DNA from: Physella acuta | Lineage: Eukaryota; Mollusca; Gastropoda; Physidae | Assembly: GCF_028476545.1 (NCBI RefSeq) | Contig: NW_026732278.1 | Location: 372,001-436,000 of the forward strand | Length of the DNA: 64,000 bases | Direction of reading: 5' to 3' | In this document: positions 12,627-24,894 of the stretch, piece after piece | Layout: each line of letters begins with the position of its first letter | How positions within the stretch are numbered: position 1 is the first letter of the stretch | Position numbers and translations under genes: made by a program | Notes under the pieces: generated by a model | Database searches by the model: none | What the model saw: the letters and a program-made list of their open reading frames with translations, nothing else | Told to the model about the DNA's origin: nothing

Positions 12627-12931
12627 AAAACAAGCAGAGGCGTAGCGAGGGGGGGGGGGGGGCGGGGACATATGTCCCCGGGCGCCGACCTTAGGGGGGG
12701 GGCGCCAAATTGAAAGTTTGAGGGGGGGTGCAAATGAAAAGTTCGAGGGGGGGGGGGTGCAAAGCGAAAGTTTGAGGGGGGTGCAAATGAAAAGTTCGAG
12801 GGGGGGGGGTGCAAATCGAAAGTTTGAGGGAGGGGGTGTAATTGAAAAGTTCGAGGGAGGGGGGGTGCAAATCGCAAATTGAAAGTATGTCCCCGGTCGC
12901 CGGGAAGGGTCGCTACGCTTCTGAAAACAAG
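12627..12931. mobile_element. hAT-like MITE with G-rich interior, CAGAGGCGTAGCGA family
   Basis: The element runs 12635-12923 with terminal inverted repeats CAGAGGCGTAGCGA (left) and TCGCTACGCTTCTG (right). It is flanked by a perfect 8-bp target duplication AAAACAAG at 12627-12634 and 12924-12931. The interior is a degenerate array of G runs alternating with gtgcaaatcgaaagtttgag, and there is no transposase. An 8-bp duplication plus a CAG-type terminus is the hAT signature. It is non-autonomous. Confidence 0.88.
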
Positions 12932-12969
12932 CCTAGGCAATACTTACTCCCCTTCTGATGCAAGTCTAT

Positions 12970-13242
12970 ACTCACACCAGTGGCGTAGCGAGGTCGGGTG
13001 TCACCCGGTGCGGCACTTAATGGTGTCACTCCCCAGAGGCGTAGCGACCCTTCCCGGGGACAAACTTTCAAGTTTTCGCTTTGCACCCCCCCCCCCTCAA
13101 ACTTTCGATTTGCACCCCCCCCCCTCAAGTTTTTCTTTATATATTTTGCTATTTTTTGCCTTGGTGTCACCCCCTTAAATGGTGTCACCCGGTGCGGTCC
13201 GCACCCCCCGCCCCCCCCCCTCGCTACGCCCCTGACTCACAC
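12970..13242. mobile_element. Second hAT-like MITE of the GGCGTAGCGAGG family
   Basis: The element runs 12978-13234, beginning CAGTGGCGTAGCGAGG and ending CCTCGCTACGCCCCTG. A perfect 8-bp target duplication ACTCACAC lies at 12970-12977 and 13235-13242. An internal cagaggcgtagcgac at about 13034 looks like the terminus of a second related element, so this copy appears composite. The interior carries C runs and a ggtgtcaccc phrase repeated near both ends. Confidence 0.88.
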
Positions 13243-13244
13243 CC

Positions 13245-13510
13245 TACCCCACCATCTACTGCAATGCTAGTCTATACGTACCCCCATCTACTGCAAGTCT
13301 AGTCTAGTCTATACTTACTCATCCATCCATTGCAAGCTTAGACTATACTTACCCCCTCCCATTTACTGAAAGTCTAGTCTATACTTACCCACGTCTACTG
13401 CAAACCTAGTCTCTACTTAGCCCCCATCTACTTCAATCCAGTCTATACTTACCCCCCCCCCCCATCTACTTCAATCTAGTCTATACTTACCCCCCCCCCC
13501 CCTCTACCCC
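13245..13510. repeat. Degenerate tandem repeat (catctactgcaa / tctagtctatactta)
   Basis: About seven imperfect units of roughly 35-40 bp built from catctactgcaagtctagtc followed by tatacttacccc, with C homopolymers of varying length. It directly abuts the MITE at 12970-13242. Confidence 0.75.
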
Positions 13511-14559
13511 CGGCTTGTAGACTATCAGAGAAATCAGATTGATTATAACACAGACCGACCAGGGTAGGAAAAAAAACGTGTTACATTTATCATCTGTGAC
13601 ACTCAAAGCGTCTATACAATTAGCTTTTTCTCGATGCGGTTAGGACCTTGGAATACTCGAATTGACCTCTGTCCGATAGTATACTGAGACTGGTCGGAAG
13701 ACGGGGAAGAATCAGAAGAAAAAATGTTTCTCAAGTTTATTTTTTAAATCCTGGAATAGAACCGGATACATCGTTTTAAAACCTACGTGAAAATTAAATT
13801 TTAAAAAATTAATTGGCTGCTTAGCCACGAATGCTCTTTAGATAAACAATTCTGAAAATATTTTAGTTTCAGCCTTGTTTTAAATTTAAACTACTAGAAA
13901 AAAAAACCAGCCAAAAAAAAATTAGAATTTAGAAATCCGTTTGGAAGACATCACTGCATACCACCGAGGAGCCTCCATTAAACAACTTCTAAAAACAGCC
14001 TACACAAATCTAATTGCTTGGGCTATTGTTTCAGAAAAAAAGACAATCCACATTTTTAATTACAAGAGTCTCAAGTTGCCCAAGCTCGCAACAGTGATGG
14101 TAAATGTTCAGCCATCAGTTTATTCAACTTTATTGAACTTTATTTAATAACGGTAACAAACGTAGCACGGAGGCATTTTTCACATTTACCGTTTTTTAAA
14201 AAAATAACATTTTAATTTAAAAAAAAAAAGCAATTGAGTGTATTAGGTCGCGTTCAAGCAATGAAGGTCTGACTTGGTCTAGTGCGTTAAGTGTGATTTG
14301 AAGCATATTTTGTTCTTATGCTATCCTATGCATTGAACCATATTGTATTGCTCATAGTGTCGAAAATGTCTTATTTCGGTCGAGTAAATTGATGTTCTAC
14401 TACTAGTAGAGTAGAAACTACCTATACAAGATTTAAATAAATTATAATTAAGCCCAAATAGTTTTTTTTACAAGATAAGTTTGCTTAATTAAGCTTTACT
14501 CGCTGTCTCCGTTATTCCTCTGTGTAGTCTTGTGATCAAAACTTTGAAGGAACCTGGCA
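13511..14559. other. No supported gene
   Basis: AT-rich sequence with A runs. The 68-codon frame at 13941-14147 has no recognisable motif. No repeat or RNA identified. Confidence 0.5.
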
Positions 14560-15959
14560 CTATAAGACAGGGTTCTCCAAACTACGGCCCGCGGGCCAGA
14601 TGCGGCCCGCGATGTCCTCTCATCCGGCCCGCGGAAATCTTTTTGTCCACGGAATAAATGTTTGTTAGAGGTGGCTGAGAAAATATTCCCAGAAAATTCA
14701 AAACGATTTGAAAATGTTGCTTTGGGTACAAATACCATTGATCGCCGTGTTGCAGACATTGGTGAAAACATCGTGACTCAAATAGCGAAAAATGCAAGCA
14801 AGTTTGGCAATTTTTTAATTGTAATGGATCAGTTGCTGGACGGCTGTTCCACATCTGAACTGCTTATGTTCATTAGAGTTGTGGATGAAGACATAAATAT
14901 AACACAAGAGCTGGCTTCCCTACATTGAATGTATGGCACTGTTACCGGAGAGAATATAGATAGTTCAGAGGCATGTTAAATGATAGAAACACAGAATCGC
15001 AAGATTTACCATACTTCACAGCAGTAAGATGGCTAATTTGCGAGAAATTTTTCTGAGCAGAGTATTTATGTTAAGAAAGGAAATAGGTGACTTCCTTGAA
15101 AGTAAAGGCAAGCCACAAGCTGGTGTACTTACTGTCTGATTAAAAGTGGGTATAGAAATTGACCTCTGCTGCAAACATAACTAGTCATTTAAATTTTCTG
15201 AGCCTAAAACTACAAGAAATGGAAATTTAGTTTCTGATCTATACACCCACCTAAAGGCATTGTCATGTTTTTGGAACAAGTACAAGCCAACAATTTGAAG
15301 CACTCTCAACAGTGCAAGGTCTTATTACGACTGAAGCAACCACTGAGTTCACCACGTCATTTACATACGAGATCATCAAAGACTTCAAGCTGCAGTTTCA
15401 GTAGCGTTTTTTTTTTTTACTTGGATTAAAGGGCAGAAAAAAGTGAGACTGTTTCAGAACCCATTTGAAGCAAATGTGGCCAGTTGCAAAGGTGAACTGC
15501 AACTGGAGGTCATTAGAGACACGTTCAAAGAAGGGCGGGTGGGTTTTTATAAGTTTTTGCAAAAGGAAGATTTTGCTAATATTAAAACTTTAGCATCAAA
15601 GTACCTTTCAAATTTTGGAACAAGACACCTGTGTGAACAAATATTTTCAAGATTGAAATACGTGAAGAATAATTTGAGAGCAAACTTAGACCTCGAGTGT
15701 GTTGTTGGCCACCGACAGTGTTTCTTTCAGACTTTTTTCTCCGGGGTGGGGGGGGACACACTTGAAATTTGTATATATTTCTATATAAATTATATTTCGT
15801 TAAGGGAGGGGGGGGGGAACGGTACACGTACTTCGGGGGGGGGGGGGGGGGGCGCTACCACCCCGAAGAGATGTCTTGAAGAAACTCTGGCCCTCGAAAT
15901 GATATTTTATAGTTAATGCGGCCCTCGGGCTGAAAAGTTTGGAGACCCCTGCTATAAGA
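14560..15959 (+). mobile_element. Decayed hAT transposon, GTF2IRD2/ZBED-like transposase
   Basis: The element spans 14568-15951. It is flanked by an exact 8-bp target duplication CTATAAGA (14560-14567 and 15952-15959). The left end CAGGGTTCTCCAAACTACGG matches the inverted right end CAGGGGTCTCCAAACTTTTC. Transposase fragments are readable on the plus strand. The 14662-14925 fragment contains a RRVADIGENI segment and a FLIVMDQLLDGCSTSELLMF segment. A piece near 15,030 reads VRWLICEKFF. A C-terminal dimerisation segment at 15443-15700 includes NPFEANVASCKGELQLEV, then LCEQIFSRLK. These match the hAT proteins exapted in vertebrates as GTF2IRD2. Stops and frame changes separate the fragments, and a full-length protein of about 600 aa would not fit, so it is dead. 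A small MITE sits inside at 15716-15889. Confidence 0.92.
15708..15897. mobile_element. Poly-G hAT-like MITE nested in the hAT transposon (TTTCTTCCAGAC family)
   Basis: The element runs 15716-15889, beginning CAGTGTTTCTTTCAGAC and ending (inverted) CAGAGTTTCTTCAAGAC. It is flanked by an imperfect 8-bp duplication, GCCACCGA and GCCCTCGA (6 of 8 match). The interior has G runs around tatatttctatataaattatatttc. It interrupts the transposase C-terminus, so it inserted after the host element did. Confidence 0.85.
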
Positions 15960-16031
15960 CGATATAACCATACATTTTCAGATAGATATCGTCGACACAG
16001 AGAGCACCCCACAGGCGGACTGATTTGTGCC

Positions 16032-16243
<212 letters not shown>

Positions 16244-16259
16244 TAACAAGTACAGCGTA

Positions 16260-17228
16260 TTAATAATGCTTAGAGTGTAATTTGTGATAGAAGCACCCCA
16301 GTTAGTCTATCAATCTATGGAAAAATCTCGAATGTTCCATATTATCTAGTGGAACTATAAGTGTGGCCAAAGTCACAGGCAGCCAAAGTAGTACCAGTCG
16401 TCGGCTTGTACCGTAAAGGTTTAAAAAAATCCCTACTGATTCAAAAGTTGACTAAAAAGCACTTCCACCGTTTTGGAAGGAAAGTGGAGATTCTTTATAT
16501 CTGACGGCTATTAACGCTTTGGCCTATTTCATCTGCTACTGTTCAATCTATCCAGGAAATAATTTATCAGTCTTTGAAGCCACGCAGGTCAGCATTTGTT
16601 TTACTTAATTTCGACTTGGTATAATTTACCAGTCCAACTCAAAATGAGCTTTAGAATTAGTGTCTACCCGTACCGCCTCGATCCCACCCCCAGGATCGAC
16701 GCCCGTAGGTCCTGCCCTCACCTATCTATACCACTCAGCTCCTAAACCGTACCTCCCGCAGACGTAAGACCCCGTAGTTTGATCCGAGTAATTTTTTTTT
16801 CTTTGAGAGTTCTAATTTAAATTAAAAGAGACTAATTAGCCATAAATTATGCATCAGCTAATTAATGCTATTTATATCATGAATCTATAAGATAAACACG
16901 TACACCTCAAAACGCCCTCGCTGGTTACTATAGATAGCATCTAGCTGCACGGTTGACTTAACAATAGCAGTTCGACCTCTCATACACTGGTTTCTTTGGT
17001 TGGGATAGGGCTGGTTGGTGAGATAAATATACAGTGTTTTCATCAGTTCATTGGTTGCTATTGGAAACCAGACGGCAAACTCTAGCTGTTAGCCAAAGTT
17101 TGTCAGCTGGCTGTCATATTCGTCAAATGTAGCTGTAAACCTGAGTTTGTCATCTGGTTTCTACTTGGGTCAGAAGGAAAAGTTGTAGTGTGTTGTTGTT
17201 AGGGTGTTAAACAGCTGGGCTTTTTCAA
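16260..17228. other. No supported gene
   Basis: Moderately AT-rich sequence with no convincing open frame, repeat or RNA. Confidence 0.5.
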
Positions 17229-17470
17229 TGACATCAACTGATGTGGTCGGACGGCAGATCAAGGACTGCTTACTCGAAAGTCTCGAGTTCGGATCCCGGA
17301 CTCTAGTTGGCAGGACCTAACAGAACCCACCTAGCACGGCCGTGTGTCTAGCTCACGTTAGGGAAAGTGAAGGCGGCTGGGCAAAGAATAAGCTCTTCCG
17401 CTTTCTACATGCTGAGGTCTTAGAGGTAGTTGATCTATTACTGGCCAATTATTAAGGGTGAAAACACCAT
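17229..17470 (+). mobile_element. tRNA-derived SINE copy
   Basis: The 5' part is tRNA-like: a box A-like tgtggtcggacggcagatc and a box B-like gagttcggatccc about 45 bp further on. The body carries tagctcacgttagggaaagt, gaaggcggctgggc and cttccgctttctacatgctgaggtc. The same body phrases occur in order in the copy at 28432-28678 and inverted at 47090-47275, which defines a family. Confidence 0.75.
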
Positions 17471-17496
17471 CATCATTTGCTGCGTCAATGTTAGAG

Positions 17497-17625
17497 AACA
17501 CGCACGATCATTTTAAAACACATCCGATCATTTTAAGACACATCCGATGATTTAAAAACATCCAATAATTTTAAAACACATCTAATCATTTAAATACATA
17601 CCCAACCATTTTAAAATAATTTGAT
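17497..17625. repeat. Degenerate about 21-bp repeat (catccgatcattttaaaacac)
   Basis: Five or six imperfect units, AT-rich and diverging to the right. Bases 17626-18600, which follow, contain no gene I can support. Confidence 0.65.
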
Positions 17626-18605
17626 AGTCATTAAAAATGTAAAATTTTCACTAAAATCTTCACCGAAAATATAATTTATAAAACGTGGAAATAAAAAATT
17701 TCTTCAACACACCCTAAAACGAAAACCACCCAACCAAATATATCAGTCGCGTTGACATTGATTGTCAAGAATCTTTCAAAGATGCTTAAAATCAGTAAAT
17801 GTGACTTTCATTAAATATGAATGGTGAAAGAGTACTTCATCAATTGAATTAATCAACTATTTTGATTTAATACAAATACAATTACAAAAAAATCATAACA
17901 CAAACAACATTTCATATAGATAAAAAAAACAGCTGCATAAGCCTATTATAAAATAAAAAACTAAACGCTAGAGATTTGAAACTTATTCGGAGGAGCAAAT
18001 TATTTTAACAGCTAGTTTATAGTGTCTTTACAGCTTAAATGTTCACCAACTAGTTTAATTGTAGGCCTATAATTTAAAAAAATAGAATGTTATTCTTTCG
18101 TTTGGTTTACAAATTTATGTTTTTATTAAAACAGTATTAGTAGAGTATTATAAAATTCCTAAAACTATGCCAATATTTACATGAATTTTAACGAGCGATA
18201 GAGAAACGAAAAAAATTTACCTTCAGCCTTCCTGTCTCCTTGAAATTTCCGATTTTTCAATAAAATTGGCATCATCAGCCGAGTTTGTGATGTCGCCTTA
18301 CTAGAGGGAGCTATCGATTTTTCTCCATGCTCCAATAGATGTTTGCTTTCTATAATCTAATGTGAATTAATATCAAACGAGGAATGGGGGATGAATTGAG
18401 TTTATCTCAATCGATTCTGAAAGATTATGTACCAGTTACACAGGATCAACGATTTTCTACCTATTGAAGCCCAGTTTTTTTGTCCTTTATGCGGGATGTC
18501 GATCCAGGCCCGATAAGGGATCGTGTACTGTTGGTTCGCACCAAAGTCAAATGTATGCTTAATGCAGTGGCGTGGCTTCGCTTTCTAGAACTAGCTCCCC
18601 GTCGC

Positions 18606-18707
<102 letters not shown>

Positions 18708-18805
18708 AGATCTACGTGTGCTTTGGATTGTTGTTTTGGATTGTACATAAAGAGCTCAGGCCTGAAATTCGTTAGGTGAAGTAGAGTATAGCTATTTTTT
18801 TTTAT

Positions 18806-18962
18806 AATCGGCACAGTGTTTCTTCGAGACTTTTTTCTCGGGGGGGGGGGGGGCACTTGATATTTTCGGGGGGGGGGGGGGTAGACAACATTTTCCATGG
18901 GGGCGGACACTAGTAAAAGTATGTTTTCTATACAAATTCCTGGAAGAAACTCTGACTAGGCA
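18806..18962. mobile_element. Poly-G hAT-like MITE (TTTCTTCCAGAC family)
   Basis: The element runs 18814-18954, from CAGTGTTTCTTCGAGAC to an inverted CAGAGTTTCTTCCAGGA. The flanking 8-mers AATCGGCA and ACTAGGCA match at 6 of 8. The interior has two G homopolymers and the family phrase aaaagtatgttttctatacaaatt. Confidence 0.8.
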
Positions 18963-19479
18963 TATGATGAGACAGTGTGGTGAGCAATACGTCCACCACC
19001 GAGGGCTGGCTGAATTGATTAATTTAAGTACAGTTTTTAATGAAACATAAATCCATTTCTTATAAATGTTGAAGTGGCGAGTTAACGATTTTCAATAGAC
19101 TTTTTAAAAGGGGTTTAGTTCCTAGGTTCCCTGGCACGGTATATTAAGTCAAAACAGTTGATCTGTTCCCTCAGGCATCATCTAACTTGTACTCACATTA
19201 TTTCTCCGATCATATTCTTACGTTATGATCATCAAGCTTAGTTATGAAAACGTAACTTTTTTCTAAAATTACAAGATATAATACAAACTGGCATATTTTG
19301 AAAGAGAATGGGATTTCTTAGTCCATCTAAGCTGTAGATCTATGTTGTCTAGGGTCAAGTCATGGCATCATTGATGGACCACTGGAGTAGGTAAACTGCA
19401 AATACACGGAGATCAAGTTCTCGTTTTGGTATTGATTCATTGATACAAAACAACATTATATTCCATTAGACACGTAGGT
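18963..19479. other. No supported gene
   Basis: AT-rich sequence without recognisable coding, RNA or repeat content. Confidence 0.5.
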
Positions 19480-19628
19480 TTGATACATTAGAAGGTCTGC
19501 TATATTTGGTACACCAGAAGGTTTATTATATTTGCTACAGTAGAAGGTCGGGTATATTTGGTACAGTAGAATTTCCGCTATATTTGGTACAGCTGAAGGT
19601 CCAGTACGTTTGGTACAGCTGAAGGTCA
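19480..19628. repeat. About 31-bp tandem repeat (ggtatatttggtacagtagaa)
   Basis: Five imperfect units of the form tatatttggtacagtagaaggtc. Confidence 0.85.
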
Positions 19629-19708
19629 GACATGTTACGGTCGGTTAAATGGAGGAGTCTTTTTCCTGCCCAATTTGTATTTATATGATGAGAAACCCCT
19701 AAACTAGG

Positions 19709-22700
19709 GCTACCACTAAACTACCAGCCACTGGTGCTACCACTAAACTACCAGCCACTGGTGCTACCACTAAACTACCAGCCACTGGTGCTACCACTAA
19801 CCTACCAGCTACTGGTGCTAAATTACCATCTACTGGTGCTACCACTAAGCTACCAGCTACTGGTGCTAAATTACCATCTACTGGTGCTACCACTAAACTA
19901 CCAGCCACTGGTGCTACCACTAAACTACCAGCTACTGGTGCTAAATTACCATCTACTGGTGCTACCACTAAGCTACCAGCTACTGGTGCTAAATTACCAT
20001 CTACTGGTGCTACCACTAAACTACCAGCTACTGGTGCTAAATTACCATCTACTGGTGCTACCACTAAACTACCAGCTACTGGTGCTAAATTACCATCTAC
20101 TGGTGCTACCACTAAACTACCAGCTACTGGTGCTACCACTAAACTACCAGCTACTGGTGCTAAATTACCATCTACTGGTGCTACCACTAAACTACCATCT
20201 ACTGGTGCTACCACTAAACTACCAGCTACTGGTGCTACCACTAAACTACCAGCTACTGGTGCTAAATTACCATCTACTGGTGCTACCACTAAACTACCAG
20301 CCACTGGTGCTACCACTAAACTACCAGCTACTGGTGCTAAATAACCATCTACTGGTGCTACCACTAAACTACCAGCTACTGGTGCTAAATTACCATCTAC
20401 TGGTGCTACCACTAAACTACCAGCTACTGGTGCTAAATTACCATCTACTGGTGCTACCACTAAACTACCAGCTACTGGTGCTAAATTACCATCTTCTGGT
20501 GCTACCACTAAACTACCAGCTACTGGTGCTACCACTAAACTACCAGCTACTGGTGCTAAATTACCATCTACTGGTGCTACCACTAAACTACCAGCTACTG
20601 GTGCTAAATTACCATCTACTGGTGCTACCACTAAACTACCATCTACTGGTGCTACCACTAAACTACCAGCTACTGGTGCTACCACTAAACTACCAGCTAC
20701 TGGTGCTAAATTGCCATCTACTGGTGCTACCACTAAACTACCATCTACTGGTGCTACCACTAAATTACCATCTACTGGTGCTACCACTAAACTACCAGCT
20801 ACTGGTGCTAAATTGCCATCTACTGGTGCTACCACTAAACTACCAGCTACTGGTGCTACCACTAAACTACCATCTACTGGTGCTACCACTAAACTACCAG
20901 CTACTGGTGCTACCACTAAACTACCAGCTACTGGTGCTAAATTGCCATCTACTGGTGCTACCACTAAACTACCATCTACTGGTGCTACCACTAAATTACC
21001 ATCTACTGGTGCTACCACTAAACTACCAGCTACTGGTGCTAAATTGCCATCTACTGGTGCTACCACTAAACTACCAGCTACTGGTGCTACCACTTAACTA
21101 CCAGCTACTGGTGCTACCACTAAACTAGCTTGTACTGGTGCTACAACTAAACTACCAGCTACTGGTGCTAAATTACCATCTACTGGTGCTACCACTAAAC
21201 TACCAGCTACTGGTGCTAAATTGCCATCTACTGGTGCTACCACTAAACTACCAGCTACTGGTGCTAAATTACCATCTACTGGTGCTACCACTAAACTACC
21301 AGCTACTGGTGCTAAATTACCATCTACTGGTGCTACCACTAAACTACCAGCTACTGGTGCTAAATTACCATCTACTGGTGCTACCACTAAACTACCAGCT
21401 ACTGGTGCTACCACTAAACTACCAGCTACTGGTGCTAAATTACCATCTACTGGTGCTACCACTAAACTACCAGCTACTGGTGCTAAATTACCATCTACTG
21501 GTGCTACCACTAAGCTACCATCTACTGGTGCTACCACTAAACTACCAGCTACTGGTGCTACCACTAAACTACCAGCTACTGGTGCTAAATTGCCATCTAC
21601 TGGTGCTACCACTAAACTACCAGCTACTGGTGCTACCACTAAACTACCATCTACTGGTGCTACCACTAAACTACCAGCTACTGGTGCTACCACTAAACTA
21701 CCAGCTACTGGTGCTACCACTAAACTACCAGCTACTGGTGCTAAATTACCATCTACTGGTGCTACCACTAAACTACCAGCTACTGGTGCTACCACTAAAC
21801 TACCAGCTACTGGTGCTAAATTACCATCTACTGGTGCTACCACTAAACTACCATCTACTGGTGCTACCACTAAACTACCAGCTACTGGTGCTACCACTAA
21901 ACTAGCTTGTACTGGTGCTACAACTAAACTACCAGCTACTGGTGCTAAATTACCATCTACTGGTGCTACCACTAAACTACCAGCTACTGGTGCTAAATTG
22001 CCATCTACTGGTGCTACCACTAAACTACCAGCTACTGGTGCTAAATTACCATCTACTGGTGCTACCACTAAACTACCAGCTACTGGTGCTAAATTACCAT
22101 CTACTGGTGCTACCACTAAACTACCAGCTACTGGTGCTAAATTGCCATCTACTGGTGCTACCACTAAACTACCAGCTACTGGTGCTAAACTACCAGCTAC
22201 TGGTGCTACCACTAAACTACCAGCTACTGGTGCTAAATTACCATCTACTGGTGCTACCACTAAACTACCAGCTACTGGTGCTAAATTACCATCTACTGGT
22301 GCTACCACTAAACTACCAGCTACTGGTGCTAAATTACCAGCTACTGGTGCTACCACTAAACTACCAGCTACTGGTGCTACCACTAAACTACCAGCTACTA
22401 AAATACCATCTACCAGCTACTGGCGCTACCAGTAAACTACCAGCTACTAAAATACCATCTACCAGCTGTATCTCATCAAACTACCAGCTACTGGTGCTAC
22501 CACTAAAATACCAGCTACTGGTGCTACCACTAAACTACCAGCCACTGTTGCTACCACTAAACTACCAGCTACTGGTGCTACCAGTAAACTACCAGCTACT
22601 GGTGCTACCACTAAACTACCAGCTACTGGTGCTACCACTAAACTACCAGCTACTGGTGCTACCACTAAACTACCAGCTACTGGTACTAAATTGCCAGCTA

Positions 22701-22955
22701 CTGGTGCTACCACTAAACTACCAGCTACTGGTGCTACCACTAAACTACCAGCTACTGGTGCTACCACTAAACTACCAGCTACTGGTGCTACCACTAAACT
22801 ACCAGCTACTGGTGCTACCACTAAACTACCAGCTACTGAAATACCATCTACCAGCTGTATCTCATCAAACTACCAGCTACTGGTGCTACCACTAAACTAC
22901 CAGCTACTAAAATACCATCTACCAGCTGTATCTCATCAAAGTACCAGCTGCTGGT
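19709..22955. repeat. 3.2-kb minisatellite of 21- and 27-bp units
   Basis: This is the longest array in the window. It mixes a 27-bp unit (gctaccactaaactaccagc plus tactggt) with a 21-bp unit (gctaaattaccatctactggt). Both lengths are multiples of 3, so frames of 400 codons or more stay open on both strands. One plus frame reads as T-K-L-P-A-T-G. A rare variant (actagcttgtactggtgct) at 21124 recurs at 21901, showing a 777-bp higher-order duplication. The right end (22390-22955) mixes in aaaataccatctaccagctg variants. There is no start, splice or flanking coding context, so I call it non-coding. Confidence 0.95.
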
Positions 22956-22989
22956 TCCATCACTCAACTTCTAGCTACTCAAGTTATTT

Positions 22990-23600
22990 TTTTAATGGAG
23001 GATGAGGTTGGGGTGGGGGATGTGAAATACCCTCGCCTGTTCTCCGATGGTGTGAGTAGCCGAAATTGCTCAACTAATAGCATGACGTCATACATTATTT
23101 ATCGTCTGGAGAAAACAAGCCAGGCGGGATTAAGCAGGAGCAGACGGTGAGTAAATGTTTCAAGGAATTCTTTGTGACAATTATTTGAAAGAATAAACAC
23201 ACAATGCATGCTTTCTTGTTGCTACTGCCATCATTCCTCTTCTCTACTTGGTAATAAACCTGGGCCACCTTTTCGCTAAAGTGTTTTTTGCTAAGCCTTT
23301 TCAATAAAACATGTTATCTTTTATTGATTTTACTTTAAAAATGCCTTGAGTTGGAGGTCGCTTATATCTTTGATCTGCTGTTATAGACTAAATAGCCTAT
23401 ATTTTAAATAAATATGGACTTTTAAAAATCAGCTGACAAAACCGTAGATATTACTATTAGAGGAAATTCTACTAAAGACTACGGCCCTACAAGATAGGCT
23501 AATACAAGAATTCTATTGCTTCTACTAAATTATAACCTAAGAAAAAAATTCTAGACAGTGCTTCTTGTAAAAAAAAAAAGAAAATTCAACTTGTAAAATA
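22990..23600. other. No supported gene
   Basis: Mixed then AT-rich sequence. The 69-codon minus-strand frame at 23095-23304 has no recognisable domain. Confidence 0.5.
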
Positions 23601-23603
23601 AAA

Positions 23604-23884
23604 TACCGCACCAGGTGACACCATTTAGGGGGGGGGGGGTGACACCAAGGCAAAAAATAGTAAAATATATAGAGAAAAATTTGAGGGGGGTGTAAATTGA
23701 AAGTTCGAGTGGTGGGGGGGTGCAAATTGAAAGTTCGAGGGGGGGGGGGTGCAAATCGAAAGTTCGAGGGGGTGCAAATCGAAAGTTTGAGGGGGGTGCA
23801 AATCGAAAATTTAAAGTTTATCCCCGGGAACAGTCGCTACGCCTCTAGGGGGGGGGGGGGGCACCCGACCTCGCTACGCCTCTG
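23604..23884 (-). mobile_element. Truncated GGCGTAGCGAGG-family MITE, inverted
   Basis: Reads on the minus strand like the element at 12978-13234. Its plus-strand right end is acctcgctacgcctctg, preceded by an inner cgctacgcctctag terminus, so the outer-plus-inner arrangement is shared by both copies. The other end lacks the CAG terminus, ending instead at ccgcaccaggtgacacc. The interior is the G-run and gtgcaaatcgaaagtt array. Confidence 0.75.
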
Positions 23885-24105
23885 AGACTACAAATTTTTG
23901 GTGTTAAATTAAATGGTATCAAATTAAAAGGAAACAAATGTAATATTAATTATATACGTTTTTAAAACAATGAAGTTTAAAATCTCATGCGTGGCCTAAC
24001 CAAGAAACGTCTCAACGTCTCGCTATGAAAGAGTTAGCTCTTACACGTATTTGGAGCATTCGAGCTAGACTATTACCAACAAAGAAGATTCTGAAAACAC
24101 AGTTA

Positions 24106-24140
24106 CAGAGTTTCTTCCAATTCTTCCAGACATCTCTTCC

Positions 24141-24171
<31 letters not shown>

Positions 24172-24200
24172 CGGAACCGGGGGGGGGGGGGGGGTTATAG
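24106..24200. mobile_element. Partial poly-G MITE (TTTCTTCCAGAC family)
   Basis: Begins cagagtttcttccaattcttccagacatctcttcc, in which the attcttcc part is duplicated, and leads into G homopolymers of over 20 bases. No right terminus is visible. Confidence 0.65.
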
Positions 24201-24894
24201 CATTTGCATTATTGCGCGTTTTTTTTTAATACTATTTGTAAACTGTAATGAGAAATTGAGCTCAATAAATATTATTTTTTAATTCGATGATTTAAAAACC
24301 AAAAGCTGAATTTTTTTTACAGTATGCTGCGGTGTGACCTCATTTAGGGAGAAGGATCTGGCAGTTTGTGACAATGTGTAACGATGGGAAGGAGGGGGAG
24401 GGGGGGGGGGGGTGTGGAGGATATAAAAATCGCCCAAAAAAGCATGACGTCTAATAAGAACGACCCTCAAGCTGGTGCAGACTAATCTAACATACTAGTT
24501 CATACACAGTTTTAAATATTAGCCAACGATTATATGAGCTTTCAATGTGCTTTCATTGAAACTGGAGCTGGAATTAGCTTAATGACGCACAGTACTCTAC
24601 TTTGGCCGAGTAAATCTCATTATTTCAGACGAGCCACCTTATCACCCCCACCCCCTCTTTCATTAAAGACGTGACGTCATATCAAACGGCCGGTCTGCTT
24701 GGGTGTGGATAAAAAAAACCTCTGGGTGCTTATGGCTGTATGAAGCAGGGCAGTCTAAGTACTGGGGCAATTGTGAGTATTGATTCACTAGTTCTGCTTA
24801 CGATCCCTGGTTTGGACAGAAATCAATTTGAGTAGCCCCATTTTTTGTCTTCACTAACACCTAGATGCCGCCCCTGGATTTCAGTAGCACAAGA
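24201..24894. other. No supported gene
   Basis: Mixed sequence with a G run at about 24395-24412. Nothing recognisable as coding, RNA or a transposon terminus. Confidence 0.5.

Noticed and set aside
19709-22955. Long open frames with tandem LPATG/LPSTG, matching the bacterial sortase motif LPXTG
   Set aside because: The motif arises from a 21/27-bp satellite. Equally long frames exist on the other strand and in other frames, and there is no signal peptide, membrane anchor or bacterial context.
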